Origin: BOG-908 sp965198825
GTDB taxonomy: Bacteria; Pseudomonadota; Alphaproteobacteria; Acetobacterales; Acetobacteraceae
DNA: 64,000 bases
Assembly: GCA_965198825.1 (NCBI GenBank)
Contig: CBDAQB010000003.1
Location: forward strand, 1,612,001-1,676,000
Reading direction: 5' to 3'
Below, piece by piece: positions 56,486-64,000 of the stretch. How positions within the stretch are numbered: position 1 is the first letter of the stretch; the number at the start of each line of letters is the position of its first letter. A program made the translations under genes and the position numbers. Under the pieces are notes generated by a model, which was not told the DNA's origin, did not search any database, and saw only the letters and a program-made list of their open reading frames with translations.

Positions 56486-58728
56486 TAGCGGCGCCCATCC
56501 GTGCCAGGCCCACCAGACACCATCTCTTCGATCGCGTCTTCCAACCCCTTGGCGATAGCGGAAAGGCCCTGGATATTCTTGCTAAAACCCTGATCGATAT
56601 TGTTGACGAAGCCGCTGACGCTTCTTTGGTAGCCATCCAACCCTTCCCCGAGACTGCGAAGCGTGCGCCCAAGATTCTCGTCCAGACCAGCGAAGCGCGC
56701 TGCTGCATCGGACAGGCGCGTGGTGAGCTGCTCGGCCTGGCGTTGCGTGGCCGCAAGCGCGGTTGCTGCCGTGGCGAGGCCGGTGGCGCTGTCGCGCAGC
56801 GGTGACGCCGCATTCTGCGTGGCCTCTGCCGCAGCACGCAGATCGCTGGCGGCGAGCGTCAACGGGGTTTCTGTGGCGCGGACGGTGCGCTCCAAACTCT
56901 GGGTCTGGTTGGCCAGCTGGTTCGAAGCCGTGCCGAGGGCGGTGAGGCGTTCGGCAAGCGATGCGCTGGCGGTGGCGAGTGAGCCGCCGCCCTGTTCCAA
57001 GCTCGCTTGCGCTGCTGCGCCGCCGCCTCGCAGCGCGTCACCGACCTTCTCGCCTGCTGCGGCAAGCCGGGTCGCAACGGCATCGATAGTTCCTTCGATC
57101 CGAGCCGCGGCCTCGCTCAAATTTGTGCCGCCTTTGTGTAGATTATCTACGAGCGCGTCGCCGCTCGCACCAACCGTGGCAGCGAGACTTTCCAGCACGG
57201 CACGCAACTCGTCGCGCATTGCCTCGGTTGCCGCAACCAGACGAGCACTGACATCCTGTGCGCCGGTCCCAAGTACCTCGGCCATGCGCGCCGCAGTCTG
57301 CTCCATGGCGGCTGCGGCGCGCGATATGGTTGCAACCAACGTACTGACCGCTTCCTTGCCGGCCGCTTCCTGGCTCTGCGACAGCGTGCGTAGCTGCGCC
57401 AGTAAGGCTTCTATCGGCCCAACCAGCCGGCCCACACCATCGGCCGCACCCGCCTCAAGGCTAGCCTGAAACGCGGCGGCGGCGGCCGACAAGGCCGCAG
57501 CCGTATCAGCCATGCGCGCCGCCATTTCATTGCCGGCAGCGTGGCTTTCCCGCTGCGCCGCTTCTGAGGCGATACGAAGAGTCTCCACCATGGCCGCGAG
57601 CTGGGCGGAGATGCCGCCCAGTGCGGTTTCAGTGCCCCGGCCCATTCCGCCCGCCATCTCCTCTGCAGCCTGGGTCATGCGATCGGCGGCAGCATTGATA
57701 CCGGTTTGCAGCCCGTCCAGCGTAGTGCTCAGAGCATCCAGCGTCGCAGCCGTGCCCTTAATGTTTTCGCCCGCGGATCCCTCCAGTTTTTTCAGGAACG
57801 TCGTAAGCATGGTTTCCATCGCGTCGTTGTTCTGCGTGGTTAAACCGCCTGCAAGACGTTCAATCGCTTCGCGAAGCGGGCCGATATGCTGGTCGAGCCC
57901 GGCATCGAAACTGCGGTCCAGCGTGGCACCAAGATTGACGAGAAATTCATTGCTGACGCGCTGGATCTCGGCACGCTGCTGGTCCAGCAGCAGATTGGCC
58001 TCGGCCTGAAGATAGGCGGGGGTGCGGAATGGCATACGGGCGTGCAGCGCCGCAGCGAACGCAGCAAAAGCACGCTCCACGCGCTTGACGCGCCATTTGC
58101 GGAACAGTGCATATGCAATCGACAAGAAAAGACCGGCAAGCGACGTGATGAACTTGACCGAGGCCGCACCGAGCAGGATGCGAAGCTGTTCATTGCGAAC
58201 CGACTGGCTTACCCCCTCAGCCACTACTCCGCTGGCCGCGGTAAGTGCCGCCGCAAGCCCCAAAAACGTGAATGCCAGACCGGCGCCGACAAGCAGACCC
58301 GGCAACGCAGCGTGGTAGCGCAGGTCCGCGCCTGCATCGCGGAACAGATCGGCGAGATCGAACCATTCCCGCGGATCGGCGGTGGCGATCACCGGCTTGG
58401 TCTCGGCGATGACGAAAGTGCGCGTGAAGCTGACCCAGGCGGGGCCGAGGAGTGGAAGGCTGCCGATATCCCTGGACGATGCCTCATACGCACGAGCGAA
58501 GCCCATCTCGTCGTCAGTGGCGGATATCGTCGCTTTGGCAGACCGGAAGGCGATGGTCAGTTTCTGAGAGGCTCGGTAGAGCGCGGTGCCGGAGCCAATG
58601 GTCCAGGCGAGAAGGACAGCAACGATCGTCAGCACCACGCTCGACTGCGCCAGGACGGGGGCAAGCGCCTTGAGTAGGTCGGAAAGCAACGGAAAATCCC
58701 TTATGGTACGGTTATGGACCGAAGCCAT
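56485..58728 (-). CDS. zorA: Zorya ZorA, MotA/TolQ/ExbB-like motor with long tail
   Basis: A 747-residue inner-membrane protein. The N-terminal third has membrane segments (VVLTIVAVLLAWTIGSG, LLVGAGLAFTFLGLAAALTA, FITSLAGLFLSIAYALF) typical of MotA/ExbB channels. The remaining 520 or so residues are a long Ala/Glu/Arg-rich coiled tail, the feature that sets ZorA apart. ZorA and ZorB form the proton-driven motor thought to sense phage attack and to signal through the tail. The ATG at 58728 lacks a ribosome site. A TTG at 58689, with AAGGGA 7 nt before it, is a good alternative. First gene of zorABCD. Confidence 0.92.
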   Translation of the reverse strand: MASVHNRTIRDFPLLSDLLKALAPVLAQSSVVLTIVAVLLAWTIGSGTALYRASQKLTIAFRSAKATISATDDEMGFARAYEASSRDIGSLPLLGPAWVSFTRTFVIAETKPVIATADPREWFDLADLFRDAGADLRYHAALPGLLVGAGLAFTFLGLAAALTAASGVVAEGVSQSVRNEQLRILLGAASVKFITSLAGLFLSIAYALFRKWRVKRVERAFAAFAAALHARMPFRTPAYLQAEANLLLDQQRAEIQRVSNEFLVNLGATLDRSFDAGLDQHIGPLREAIERLAGGLTTQNNDAMETMLTTFLKKLEGSAGENIKGTAATLDALSTTLDGLQTGINAAADRMTQAAEEMAGGMGRGTETALGGISAQLAAMVETLRIASEAAQRESHAAGNEMAARMADTAAALSAAAAAFQASLEAGAADGVGRLVGPIEALLAQLRTLSQSQEAAGKEAVSTLVATISRAAAAMEQTAARMAEVLGTGAQDVSARLVAATEAMRDELRAVLESLAATVGASGDALVDNLHKGGTNLSEAAARIEGTIDAVATRLAAAGEKVGDALRGGGAAAQASLEQGGGSLATASASLAERLTALGTASNQLANQTQSLERTVRATETPLTLAASDLRAAAEATQNAASPLRDSATGLATAATALAATQRQAEQLTTRLSDAAARFAGLDENLGRTLRSLGEGLDGYQRSVSGFVNNIDQGFSKNIQGLSAIAKGLEDAIEEMVSGGPGTDGRR

Positions 58729-58775
58729 GATGGAACGAAAACGCTGTGACCGCGAGGCGCGAGAGAGAGGTTTCG
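58729..58775. promoter_or_regulatory. 47-bp divergent gap between zorA and an unknown gene
   Basis: Divergent promoters must sit in or overlap this short gap, or lie inside the neighbouring coding starts. GAGAGAGG just before 58776 is the ribosome site of the rightward gene. No clear operator is seen. Confidence 0.35.
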
Positions 58776-59747
58776 GTGTATGACGGGTCGGTGCTGTTGC
58801 AGCGATGGCCGTGCTCGCTCACTGAACTGGGTGATGGCAGGCCGGGCGCAATCTGGCGCGGCGTGGCCTATGCGCTGCTTGCCGGCGACCGGATCGACAT
58901 CGCTGCACCGCCGCCTTCCGCGCCGGATGTTTTGCGCCACGCCGTGCTAGCCGCTGACGAGGCGAGCTGGATCCTGATTGCGGGCCCCGCGACGGCGCGC
59001 CAGCAGGCGGAAACAGCGCTGCGAGATGACGGCATCATGATCTTGCGCGCAGGCCGCTGGCTCGGTGAGGCTGTGGACGACGTGGTCTTCGACTGGTTTT
59101 TCCGCACGGATCGCAGAGTGGATGCTGACCAGATCGCCCAACTACTGGGGGCAGCGCCGTCAGCGGCTGACACGCCCGCCAAAGCCGATACGCAAGCCCT
59201 GGTTTTAGAGCAGCGGATCGCCTGGTTGCTGGCGGAGGTGGCGCGGCTGAAAGCAGCGCCTGTCCCTGCGGCTATTGCTGCGAAGAAAGACGATTCCGCC
59301 GAACGCACGGCTTTGGCATTGGCGGCGGAAGCCACCGCGGCGCTGACGGAGATGTCGCGGCGCCTCGATGCGTCGCAGGGCGAGCTCGACCGGCTGCGCG
59401 CCGCGCGGGTGCCGCCCAAAGTGCAAGGCGAACTTACCGCCGCGATTGCCATGCTGCGTCCGGATATCGCGATGCTCCGCTCCAGCCTCACGGTGGCGTT
59501 CGGCGAGTATTACGCGCGCGAAGGCGTGTTGCGCGCTATCCAGGAATTGCCTCTGTCGGGCGCGCGACCTGACGGCTGGAAGGCGCTGCGTGGCGCTGAG
59601 CGATGGTGGGAACGCCATGTCTCGACCGGGAAGGACGATAGCGGCCGCGCCTATGCGCGCTTCGATACGACAAGCCGCCGCTGGTCGTTGCTGCTGAGCT
59701 GGAAGAGTGACCAGATCGCGGATATTGCGTGGCTGCGGCGGTTGTAA
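58776..59747 (+). CDS. unknown coiled-coil protein divergent from zorA
   Basis: A 323-residue protein from GTG 58776, preferred because GAGAGAGG lies 5 nt upstream; a GTG at 58746 has none. The N-terminal 130 residues look like an alpha/beta domain (SWILIAGPATARQQAE, DGIMILRAGRWLGEAVDDVVFDWFF). Residues about 140-215 are Ala/Glu/Leu-rich helix with coiled-coil character (LEQRIAWLLAEVARLKAA, SRRLDASQGELDRLRAARVP). The C-terminal part has Trp-rich segments (WKALRGAERWWERHV, RRWSLLLSWKSDQIADIAWL). There is no membrane segment or signal. I recognise no family. Close divergence from zorA suggests a Zorya-associated accessory or regulator. Confidence 0.75.
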   Translation: MYDGSVLLQRWPCSLTELGDGRPGAIWRGVAYALLAGDRIDIAAPPPSAPDVLRHAVLAADEASWILIAGPATARQQAETALRDDGIMILRAGRWLGEAVDDVVFDWFFRTDRRVDADQIAQLLGAAPSAADTPAKADTQALVLEQRIAWLLAEVARLKAAPVPAAIAAKKDDSAERTALALAAEATAALTEMSRRLDASQGELDRLRAARVPPKVQGELTAAIAMLRPDIAMLRSSLTVAFGEYYAREGVLRAIQELPLSGARPDGWKALRGAERWWERHVSTGKDDSGRAYARFDTTSRRWSLLLSWKSDQIADIAWLRRL

Positions 59748-59759
59748 TTCTAGCAAAAT

Positions 59760-59872
59760 GTTCTTTTCTGAAGAAAAGAACCAGAAGACTTTTGTTTGCG
59801 CTGTAGCGGACCTAGTCAGCCGACGCGTAGTGTTGGGAAAAGTCTCTTTGCTTCTTTTCTTCAGAAAAGAAG
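59760..59872. repeat. palindromic element with inverted terminal hairpins
   Basis: The left end is a 9-bp perfect hairpin (GTTCTTTTC-TGAA-GAAAAGAAC, 59760-59781) and the right end is a related hairpin (CTTCTTTTCTTCAGAAAAGAAG, 59851-59872). Read from opposite strands, the two ends match over about 36 bp, including the following ACTTTT. This is either a pair of outward terminators or a small inverted-repeat element of MITE type. Confidence 0.6.
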
Positions 59873-59944
59873 ACACTCGATTTCTTTTGTCGAAGCGAGC
59901 AACCGGCCCGCGCCCGAGAATAAGCATGACTTGTGCTCACTCTA

Positions 59945-60026
59945 CGATGCCGTCAAGCCATTCGCTCCCTCCCTCTGGAACCGCCAGAGTCTCATCCCCA
60001 GCGGACTACTTCTAGGGGGAAGGTCA
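59945..60026 (-). mobile_element. IS3-family left terminus, remnant (copy 4)
   Basis: About 82 bp nearly identical to the left end of copy 2 (16646-16727), from the terminal repeat at 60026 through the first codons of orfA. The rest of the element is gone. It lies between the Zorya locus and the methyltransferase cassette. Confidence 0.8.
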
Positions 60027-60154
60027 ATGGGATATCTCCATGACGGGTGCCGGAGGCCTCTCCTCCCGTCCTTAACCCGTCAAGGAAACTCAGTCCGCAC
60101 TCTCACTCTCTCGGCACGCTGCGCGGCGGGCTGGGTTGCGTCGCCGCGGCCGCC

Positions 60155-62218
60155 CTACGAGATGAAATCCGCCAGATACTCGGAGGTCGGCGTGACGCCA
60201 GTCAGCAAGAGATGCTCGCGCGCCCGCGTACAGGCGACATAAAGCAGGCGGCGCTCGGTTTCGTAGATGTCGTCGAGTTCCGCTTCGTCGGCGGCGTCGG
60301 CGACGCGCTCGTCAAGCGGCAGAACGCCTTCGTCGCAGGCCATGACCACAACCGCGCGGAATTCCAGCCCCTTGGCGAGGCTCATAGGCGCGGTTGTCAT
60401 CTCGCCTTCGCCAAGGAGTCCGGCGATGGCGGCGCGGGTGCGCGTGACGAGCTGTGGCGTTCGGACGAACAGGCCGATCTCGCGGGCTGCGATTCCCTCG
60501 CCAAGCCAGGTCTCGACGGTCTGGCGCACCGTGGCAGCTTCAGCCGCGACGTCGGCAAGGGATTTCACTTCGGGCGCCGGACCATCGAAGACCGAGATGA
60601 TTCCTCGCCTTTCATCCTCCAGCCCATCAGTGTCGCGAAGCACCGTCGGCAGCAGCTTGTCTGCGGCGCGACGGATCTGCTGCGAGGTGCGGTAGCAGAC
60701 CTTGAGCGTGTGCGAGCGGCCGCGCACATCGACTCCAAGGCTCGCCCACGAGAAGGGATGTTGGAAAATGCGCTGACCGACATCACCCGACAGGAACAGG
60801 CCATCCGGCTTCGCGGGCGCCAGGGCGGCGAAGAACCGAAGTTCCGCGGGCGCAAGATCCTGCGCCTCGTCGATGACGACGTAGTCGAACGGCTTGTTCC
60901 CGCGCATCACCAGCGCGTCGGCCAGGCCGCTGAATACGTCCGCCCAGGTTGTGTAACGCTCGACCGACAGCGCCTCGCGCACGGCCTGGAATATCGGCCA
61001 TAGCCTCGCACGCTGATTGGGACCAAGGCGGCTTTTGCGCCCCATGCGCTGAACGGTCGAATAGGCGTCGAGCGAGGTCAGTCCCCAGGCGTCAATGACA
61101 TTGGTCCACTCGGACAGCAGGAAGCGTTCTGAAAAACCCTTGAGGCCGGCGGACGCGGCCGCCGCACGCAGTCGCTCACGCAGTACGGCGTCGGAGGCGA
61201 TGCGGGGTCGAACGCCGTGCTCGAGCTGGAACATCTGCTCGGCGATGCCCTGGAACGACGCCGTGGTGATCCGGGGGACAACGGCCCCGGTCTCGGGCGC
61301 CAGGACCAGAAGCTTCTTCGCAAGTTCCGCCGCCAGCGGCTCCGAAAAGCTAGCCAACAGTACCTTGGAATTCGGATTGTCGCGGGCGAGCCGGACGGCA
61401 CGATGGATCGCCACGATCGTTTTGCCGGTGCCGGCCGAACCGGCCACGCGAGCGGGCCCGGAGAAGGAGCGCTCGACCAGCGTCCGTTGGGACGGGTGGA
61501 GGAAAACGCCCCATTTCTCCCACGGAAAGGCGAGCGCCTGCTCAAGTTCATCCTGATCGGCGATCAGCCTGATACGTCGCAACGCATCGGGGTGGGCGAA
61601 CGGGTTCGCGGCGGTGGGCGGCGGCGCGGGGGCCACCAGCCTTCCGGTGGCGGCATATTCGAGCAGCGCCTCGGACGCTTCGCCCGGGAGGTGGCTCGTC
61701 AGCGCGAAGAAACCATCCTCGCTCGCGGCGCGAACGTCAGCGAGCCAATCGGCGGGCACGCCGATCGAGAGCAGCGCATCGTCGTCCAGGGAGGCAAACA
61801 ACGCCGGCGCGGCTTTCGCTGCCTCTTCGCCCTTGGCGAGCTCGGCAAAGACGAAATCAAGCGTGGGCGGCGGGGCGACTTCCTCCACGCGATCGCGCAC
61901 CTCTACGATCTGCACGGCGCCGGTGCGGGGATGCGCCTCGATCCGGCGGCGTTCGGCCCAGGCATAGGCGTCGTCATGGTGGCCGACAAAGGCAACAAGC
62001 AGGCTTTCGCCTGTTTTGTGAACGATCAGGCGGATGTCCCGATTGACGCGTGCCGACCAAAAATTCTGGTCCTTGCTCTTGTCGATGCGGTGCAACTGGA
62101 GTCCGTTACCAGACGGGTCCATCTGGAGGTCGAAGACACTCGCCTTCACCGCCTTCTGGTCCAAGCCGAAGAGGCGGTTGAAGGAAGACGTAAAGGTGTC
62201 CGCGATGAGGAAGTTCAT
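60155..62218 (-). CDS. UvrD-type helicase with RelE/ParE-like N-terminal domain
   Basis: A 687-residue fusion. Residues about 1-100 resemble the RelE/ParE toxin fold (SARVNRDIRLIVHKTGESLLVAFVGHHDDAYAWAERR). After a linker the SF1 helicase core appears: Walker A in VAGSAGTGKTIVAIHRAV (about residue 255), IDEAQDLAPAEL (Walker B), LSGDVGQRIF, then LAKGLEFRAVVVMACDEGVLP and RRLLYVACTRAREHLLL. It is the third gene of a tightly spaced minus-strand group: the previous stop lies 2 bp from its start. The N-terminal domain could be an RNA/DNA-binding or toxin-like part. The cassette function is probably phage defence, by context. Confidence 0.85.
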   Translation of the reverse strand: MNFLIADTFTSSFNRLFGLDQKAVKASVFDLQMDPSGNGLQLHRIDKSKDQNFWSARVNRDIRLIVHKTGESLLVAFVGHHDDAYAWAERRRIEAHPRTGAVQIVEVRDRVEEVAPPPTLDFVFAELAKGEEAAKAAPALFASLDDDALLSIGVPADWLADVRAASEDGFFALTSHLPGEASEALLEYAATGRLVAPAPPPTAANPFAHPDALRRIRLIADQDELEQALAFPWEKWGVFLHPSQRTLVERSFSGPARVAGSAGTGKTIVAIHRAVRLARDNPNSKVLLASFSEPLAAELAKKLLVLAPETGAVVPRITTASFQGIAEQMFQLEHGVRPRIASDAVLRERLRAAAASAGLKGFSERFLLSEWTNVIDAWGLTSLDAYSTVQRMGRKSRLGPNQRARLWPIFQAVREALSVERYTTWADVFSGLADALVMRGNKPFDYVVIDEAQDLAPAELRFFAALAPAKPDGLFLSGDVGQRIFQHPFSWASLGVDVRGRSHTLKVCYRTSQQIRRAADKLLPTVLRDTDGLEDERRGIISVFDGPAPEVKSLADVAAEAATVRQTVETWLGEGIAAREIGLFVRTPQLVTRTRAAIAGLLGEGEMTTAPMSLAKGLEFRAVVVMACDEGVLPLDERVADAADEAELDDIYETERRLLYVACTRAREHLLLTGVTPTSEYLADFIS

Positions 62219-62220
62219 GG

Positions 62221-62988
62221 TCAGCCCAGCGCTGCTTTGACGCCGTCGCGGGCCAGCAGGCCTAACCGGCCTCGCTCGTGGAGTTCGCCGCTCAGCCAGT
62301 TAGGCAGCAGCGCGCCCTGGGAAGCGAAGTGTTCCGTATGGACCACCACCACCTTCCCGTCTGTGTAGGTTACACCGTTGATCGCACGCCAATGTCCTGC
62401 GCGGGCTTTCGCGAACACCTGTCGACAAGCCTGGATGTAATTTCCCTTCGTGCCCAAGCCAAGCATTACGATCAGCTTCGTTTCGGGCGGCAGGTCGGCG
62501 AGATAACGGGTCGCGCACTTCTCAACAATCATCTTGCCGAAATCGTGCGCGACAAACTTATCGAGCATTCCGCCTCCGGTGCCCTTCCATCGCTTCCTCG
62601 GGTCCGGTTCCTTCGGGTCGGAGCATTCCACCGTACAACGAACAAACGAGCCGAAATGAAACCGGCCTCGTCTGTCCGCGATCGCTCGATCGACAAGCTC
62701 GCTGCTAGGCGCTGGCAGCAGGCCGATGTGATGCAATATCTTGGCGAGGTTTGTGCGTCCGCCTCGAAATGCGATCTGATCGTGCGGTTGCCTCGCCAGT
62801 GCTCCGGCCTGAGTCGGCCCTTTTGAAAAACCGAGCACCACGATTTCGGGCAACGGGTTTCCCCAAGCCAGCGGATTGTTCGTGATCCGCCAACCGTCAT
62901 CTTCCGTGCGGGTAAGATCGAATGCGTAGGGCTGGCCACGATGGCAAATCGCGCAATCGATACGGCCGGATACGGGGAGCAGCGCCAT
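62221..62988 (-). CDS. uracil-DNA-glycosylase-like protein
   Basis: A 255-residue protein between the methyltransferase and helicase genes, with gaps of 3 and 2 bp. An N-terminal C-x-x-C (DCAICHRGQPY) may bind zinc. The motif order (EIVVLGFSKGPTQ, then FHFGSFVRCTVE, then LIVMLGLGTKGNY, then VVVVHTEHFASQG) parallels the uracil-DNA-glycosylase superfamily layout. The classical G-x-D-P and H-P-S motifs are not present, so activity on uracil is unproven. It could be a base-recognising or modification-sensing member. Confidence 0.5.
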   Translation of the reverse strand: MALLPVSGRIDCAICHRGQPYAFDLTRTEDDGWRITNNPLAWGNPLPEIVVLGFSKGPTQAGALARQPHDQIAFRGGRTNLAKILHHIGLLPAPSSELVDRAIADRRGRFHFGSFVRCTVECSDPKEPDPRKRWKGTGGGMLDKFVAHDFGKMIVEKCATRYLADLPPETKLIVMLGLGTKGNYIQACRQVFAKARAGHWRAINGVTYTDGKVVVVHTEHFASQGALLPNWLSGELHERGRLGLLARDGVKAALG

Positions 62989-62991
62989 CGG

Positions 62992-64000
62992 TTACACCCC
63001 GAACACCTTCATAACCTCATCACCGAAGTGATTGATGACCTTCACCGCGATGCGACCGCTTTCCGGCCGCTCGAATGGACGCGAGGTGTCCGAGTAGAGC
63101 ATAGCCCAGGCGTCCTCGTCGATCTCGCCCTGAAGTGCGGTCTTGAGGCTTTTGTAGGGATCATTGGCGCCAAGGAAGTAGGCGTGGCGCACGAAGAAGC
63201 TTTCCTCATTGTAGTCGGTGTCGATGAACCAGGCGGCGATACCCTTGGTGTCGTTCGAGCGGATGTCGCCGGTGTTGGGATCGAACACGTCGACGCCATT
63301 TACCTTCACGCGGATTTCCGGGCCGCCGTTGTCGAGGATTTCGACATCGGGTTCGCCGAACACGACGAACATGTTGCCGCGCCCGGTGTTCTTCAGTTCC
63401 TCCGACATGTGCATGTCGGGGTTGATCCGCGCCTTGAGGATTTTGAGGCTGCCGAGGCTTCCCAGCTCCGATGAATGGGCGTCGAAATTGAAGGCGCAAG
63501 CAATCAGCACGTCGAAGCGGGCATCCACGGCTTCACGGGCGGCGGCAACCAGGTCCTGGCGGCCGACCGTGCCGTATTCCGGACCGATCAGGATCGCAGC
63601 TCGCCGTTCGGGGCCGTTCTCGCCTTCGACGAAGGTGCCGCTCGCGCCGATGAAATTGCCCGGCCAGGGCGCCAGGCTTTCGAAGGTAATACGGTCGCCC
63701 TTGGCCTGCTGCTTGACGCCCTCCGCCTTGAGGTAGTCGATGACGATGCCCGCAAAATCCTGACCCGCGAGGTTTGCATCGTTAGGCGAGCGCCGGCCCT
63801 CTGCGGCCTCGATGTCGTCAATCAGTTCCTCCTCACTCGCAGGCAACACGCGGTGGGGCGACAGGCTCTCGACTGTGAACGGCCCGGCGACGCGCACCCG
63901 GGAATTGTCGACGTAGGGCTTGTCATAAAGGTATTCGACGTCGGCCCGCGCAGCGATCGAGGCGTCGATCTCATTCTGGCAGGCAATGCGCGCTTCCCAC
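62992..64000 (-). CDS. type III-like DNA methyltransferase, C-terminal part
   Basis: The frame is open to the right edge, so the N-terminus lies outside the window. The visible 335 residues match the C-terminal part of Mod-type site-specific DNA methyltransferases: EIDASIAARADVEYLYDKPYVDNSRVRVAGPF followed by TVESLSPHRVL. A region with LAGQDFAGIVIDYLKAEGV and a compact C-terminal domain follow. The catalytic motifs (FGG, DPPY) would lie upstream. It is the first known gene of a coupled group with the UDG-like and helicase genes. Confidence 0.8.
   Translation of the reverse strand, partial: WEARIACQNEIDASIAARADVEYLYDKPYVDNSRVRVAGPFTVESLSPHRVLPASEEELIDDIEAAEGRRSPNDANLAGQDFAGIVIDYLKAEGVKQQAKGDRITFESLAPWPGNFIGASGTFVEGENGPERRAAILIGPEYGTVGRQDLVAAAREAVDARFDVLIACAFNFDAHSSELGSLGSLKILKARINPDMHMSEELKNTGRGNMFVVFGEPDVEILDNGGPEIRVKVNGVDVFDPNTGDIRSNDTKGIAAWFIDTDYNEESFFVRHAYFLGANDPYKSLKTALQGEIDEDAWAMLYSDTSRPFERPESGRIAVKVINHFGDEVMKVFGV

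Noticed and set aside
60047..62368. Frames of 318 and 383 codons opposite the UvrD-like gene
   Set aside because: Antisense shadows; the helicase motifs are on the minus strand.

Overview
The window looks like an accessory-rich stretch of chromosome from a high-GC alphaproteobacterium. Protein styles, IS3/IS66 elements and a short hairpin pair near 59.8 kb remind me of Acetobacteraceae (Rhodospirillales), but this is an impression from protein families, not a measured placement. A tRNA 3' end at 826-875 with an 8-nt acceptor strand, as in selenocysteine tRNA, suggests that an integrated element ends there.

Layout. (1) 1-1119: partial HUH/Rep-like gene, tRNA 3' fragment, VOC relic. (2) 1.6-8.4 kb: a complete nitrate-assimilation set, with narK facing a translationally coupled nasA-orf-nirB-nirD operon. 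(3) 8.4-19 kb: IS3 fragments and a decayed IS66 element between a Crp/Fnr regulator, a DUF6894 protein, a small membrane protein, a Tat-exported ferritin-like protein and a broken HAF-like secreted protein. (4) 19.6-28.8 kb: alpha/beta hydrolase, a divergent LOV histidine kinase/response regulator pair whose regulator is frameshifted, an FAD monooxygenase, and a LysR gene divergent from an alcohol dehydrogenase/DUF302/TDT-permease operon. (5) 29.2-41 kb: a glycine-rich repeat protein with three units of about 196 residues, SDR fragments, an S53 peptidase, a serine recombinase and a graveyard of broken genes (acyltransferase, DoxX-like, TetR, SDR, DUF429). (6) 41-51 kb: nuclease-like proteins, an ArsR-SRPBCC pair, an inactivated IS3 element, two tandem DUF1917/BLES03-like genes, DUF3768 plus a minimal tyrosine recombinase, HNH and TetR pseudogenes. 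(7) 51.3-64 kb: a defence island.

The defence island is the most interesting part. zorA-zorB-zorC-zorD (58728 down to 51289) form a complete type I Zorya anti-phage operon: a MotA-like motor with a long tail, a MotB/OmpA-like peptidoglycan anchor, an EH-signature protein and an SNF2 helicase. A divergent gene of unknown function (58776-59747) starts 47 bp from zorA. Beyond a short palindromic element and an IS terminus lies a tightly packed minus-strand cassette: a type III-like DNA methyltransferase (cut by the window edge), a protein with a uracil-DNA-glycosylase-like motif layout, and a UvrD-type helicase with a RelE/ParE-like N-terminus. I recognise Zorya as a described system. The divergent gene and the methyltransferase/UDG-like/RelE-UvrD cassette are the best candidates for something not yet described.

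Many genes in 8-51 kb are broken by frameshifts, stops or IS ends, and two intergenic repeat families recur about 16-23 kb apart. This fits a long-lived insertion hotspot. Coordinates of pseudogenes and repeat ends are approximate.
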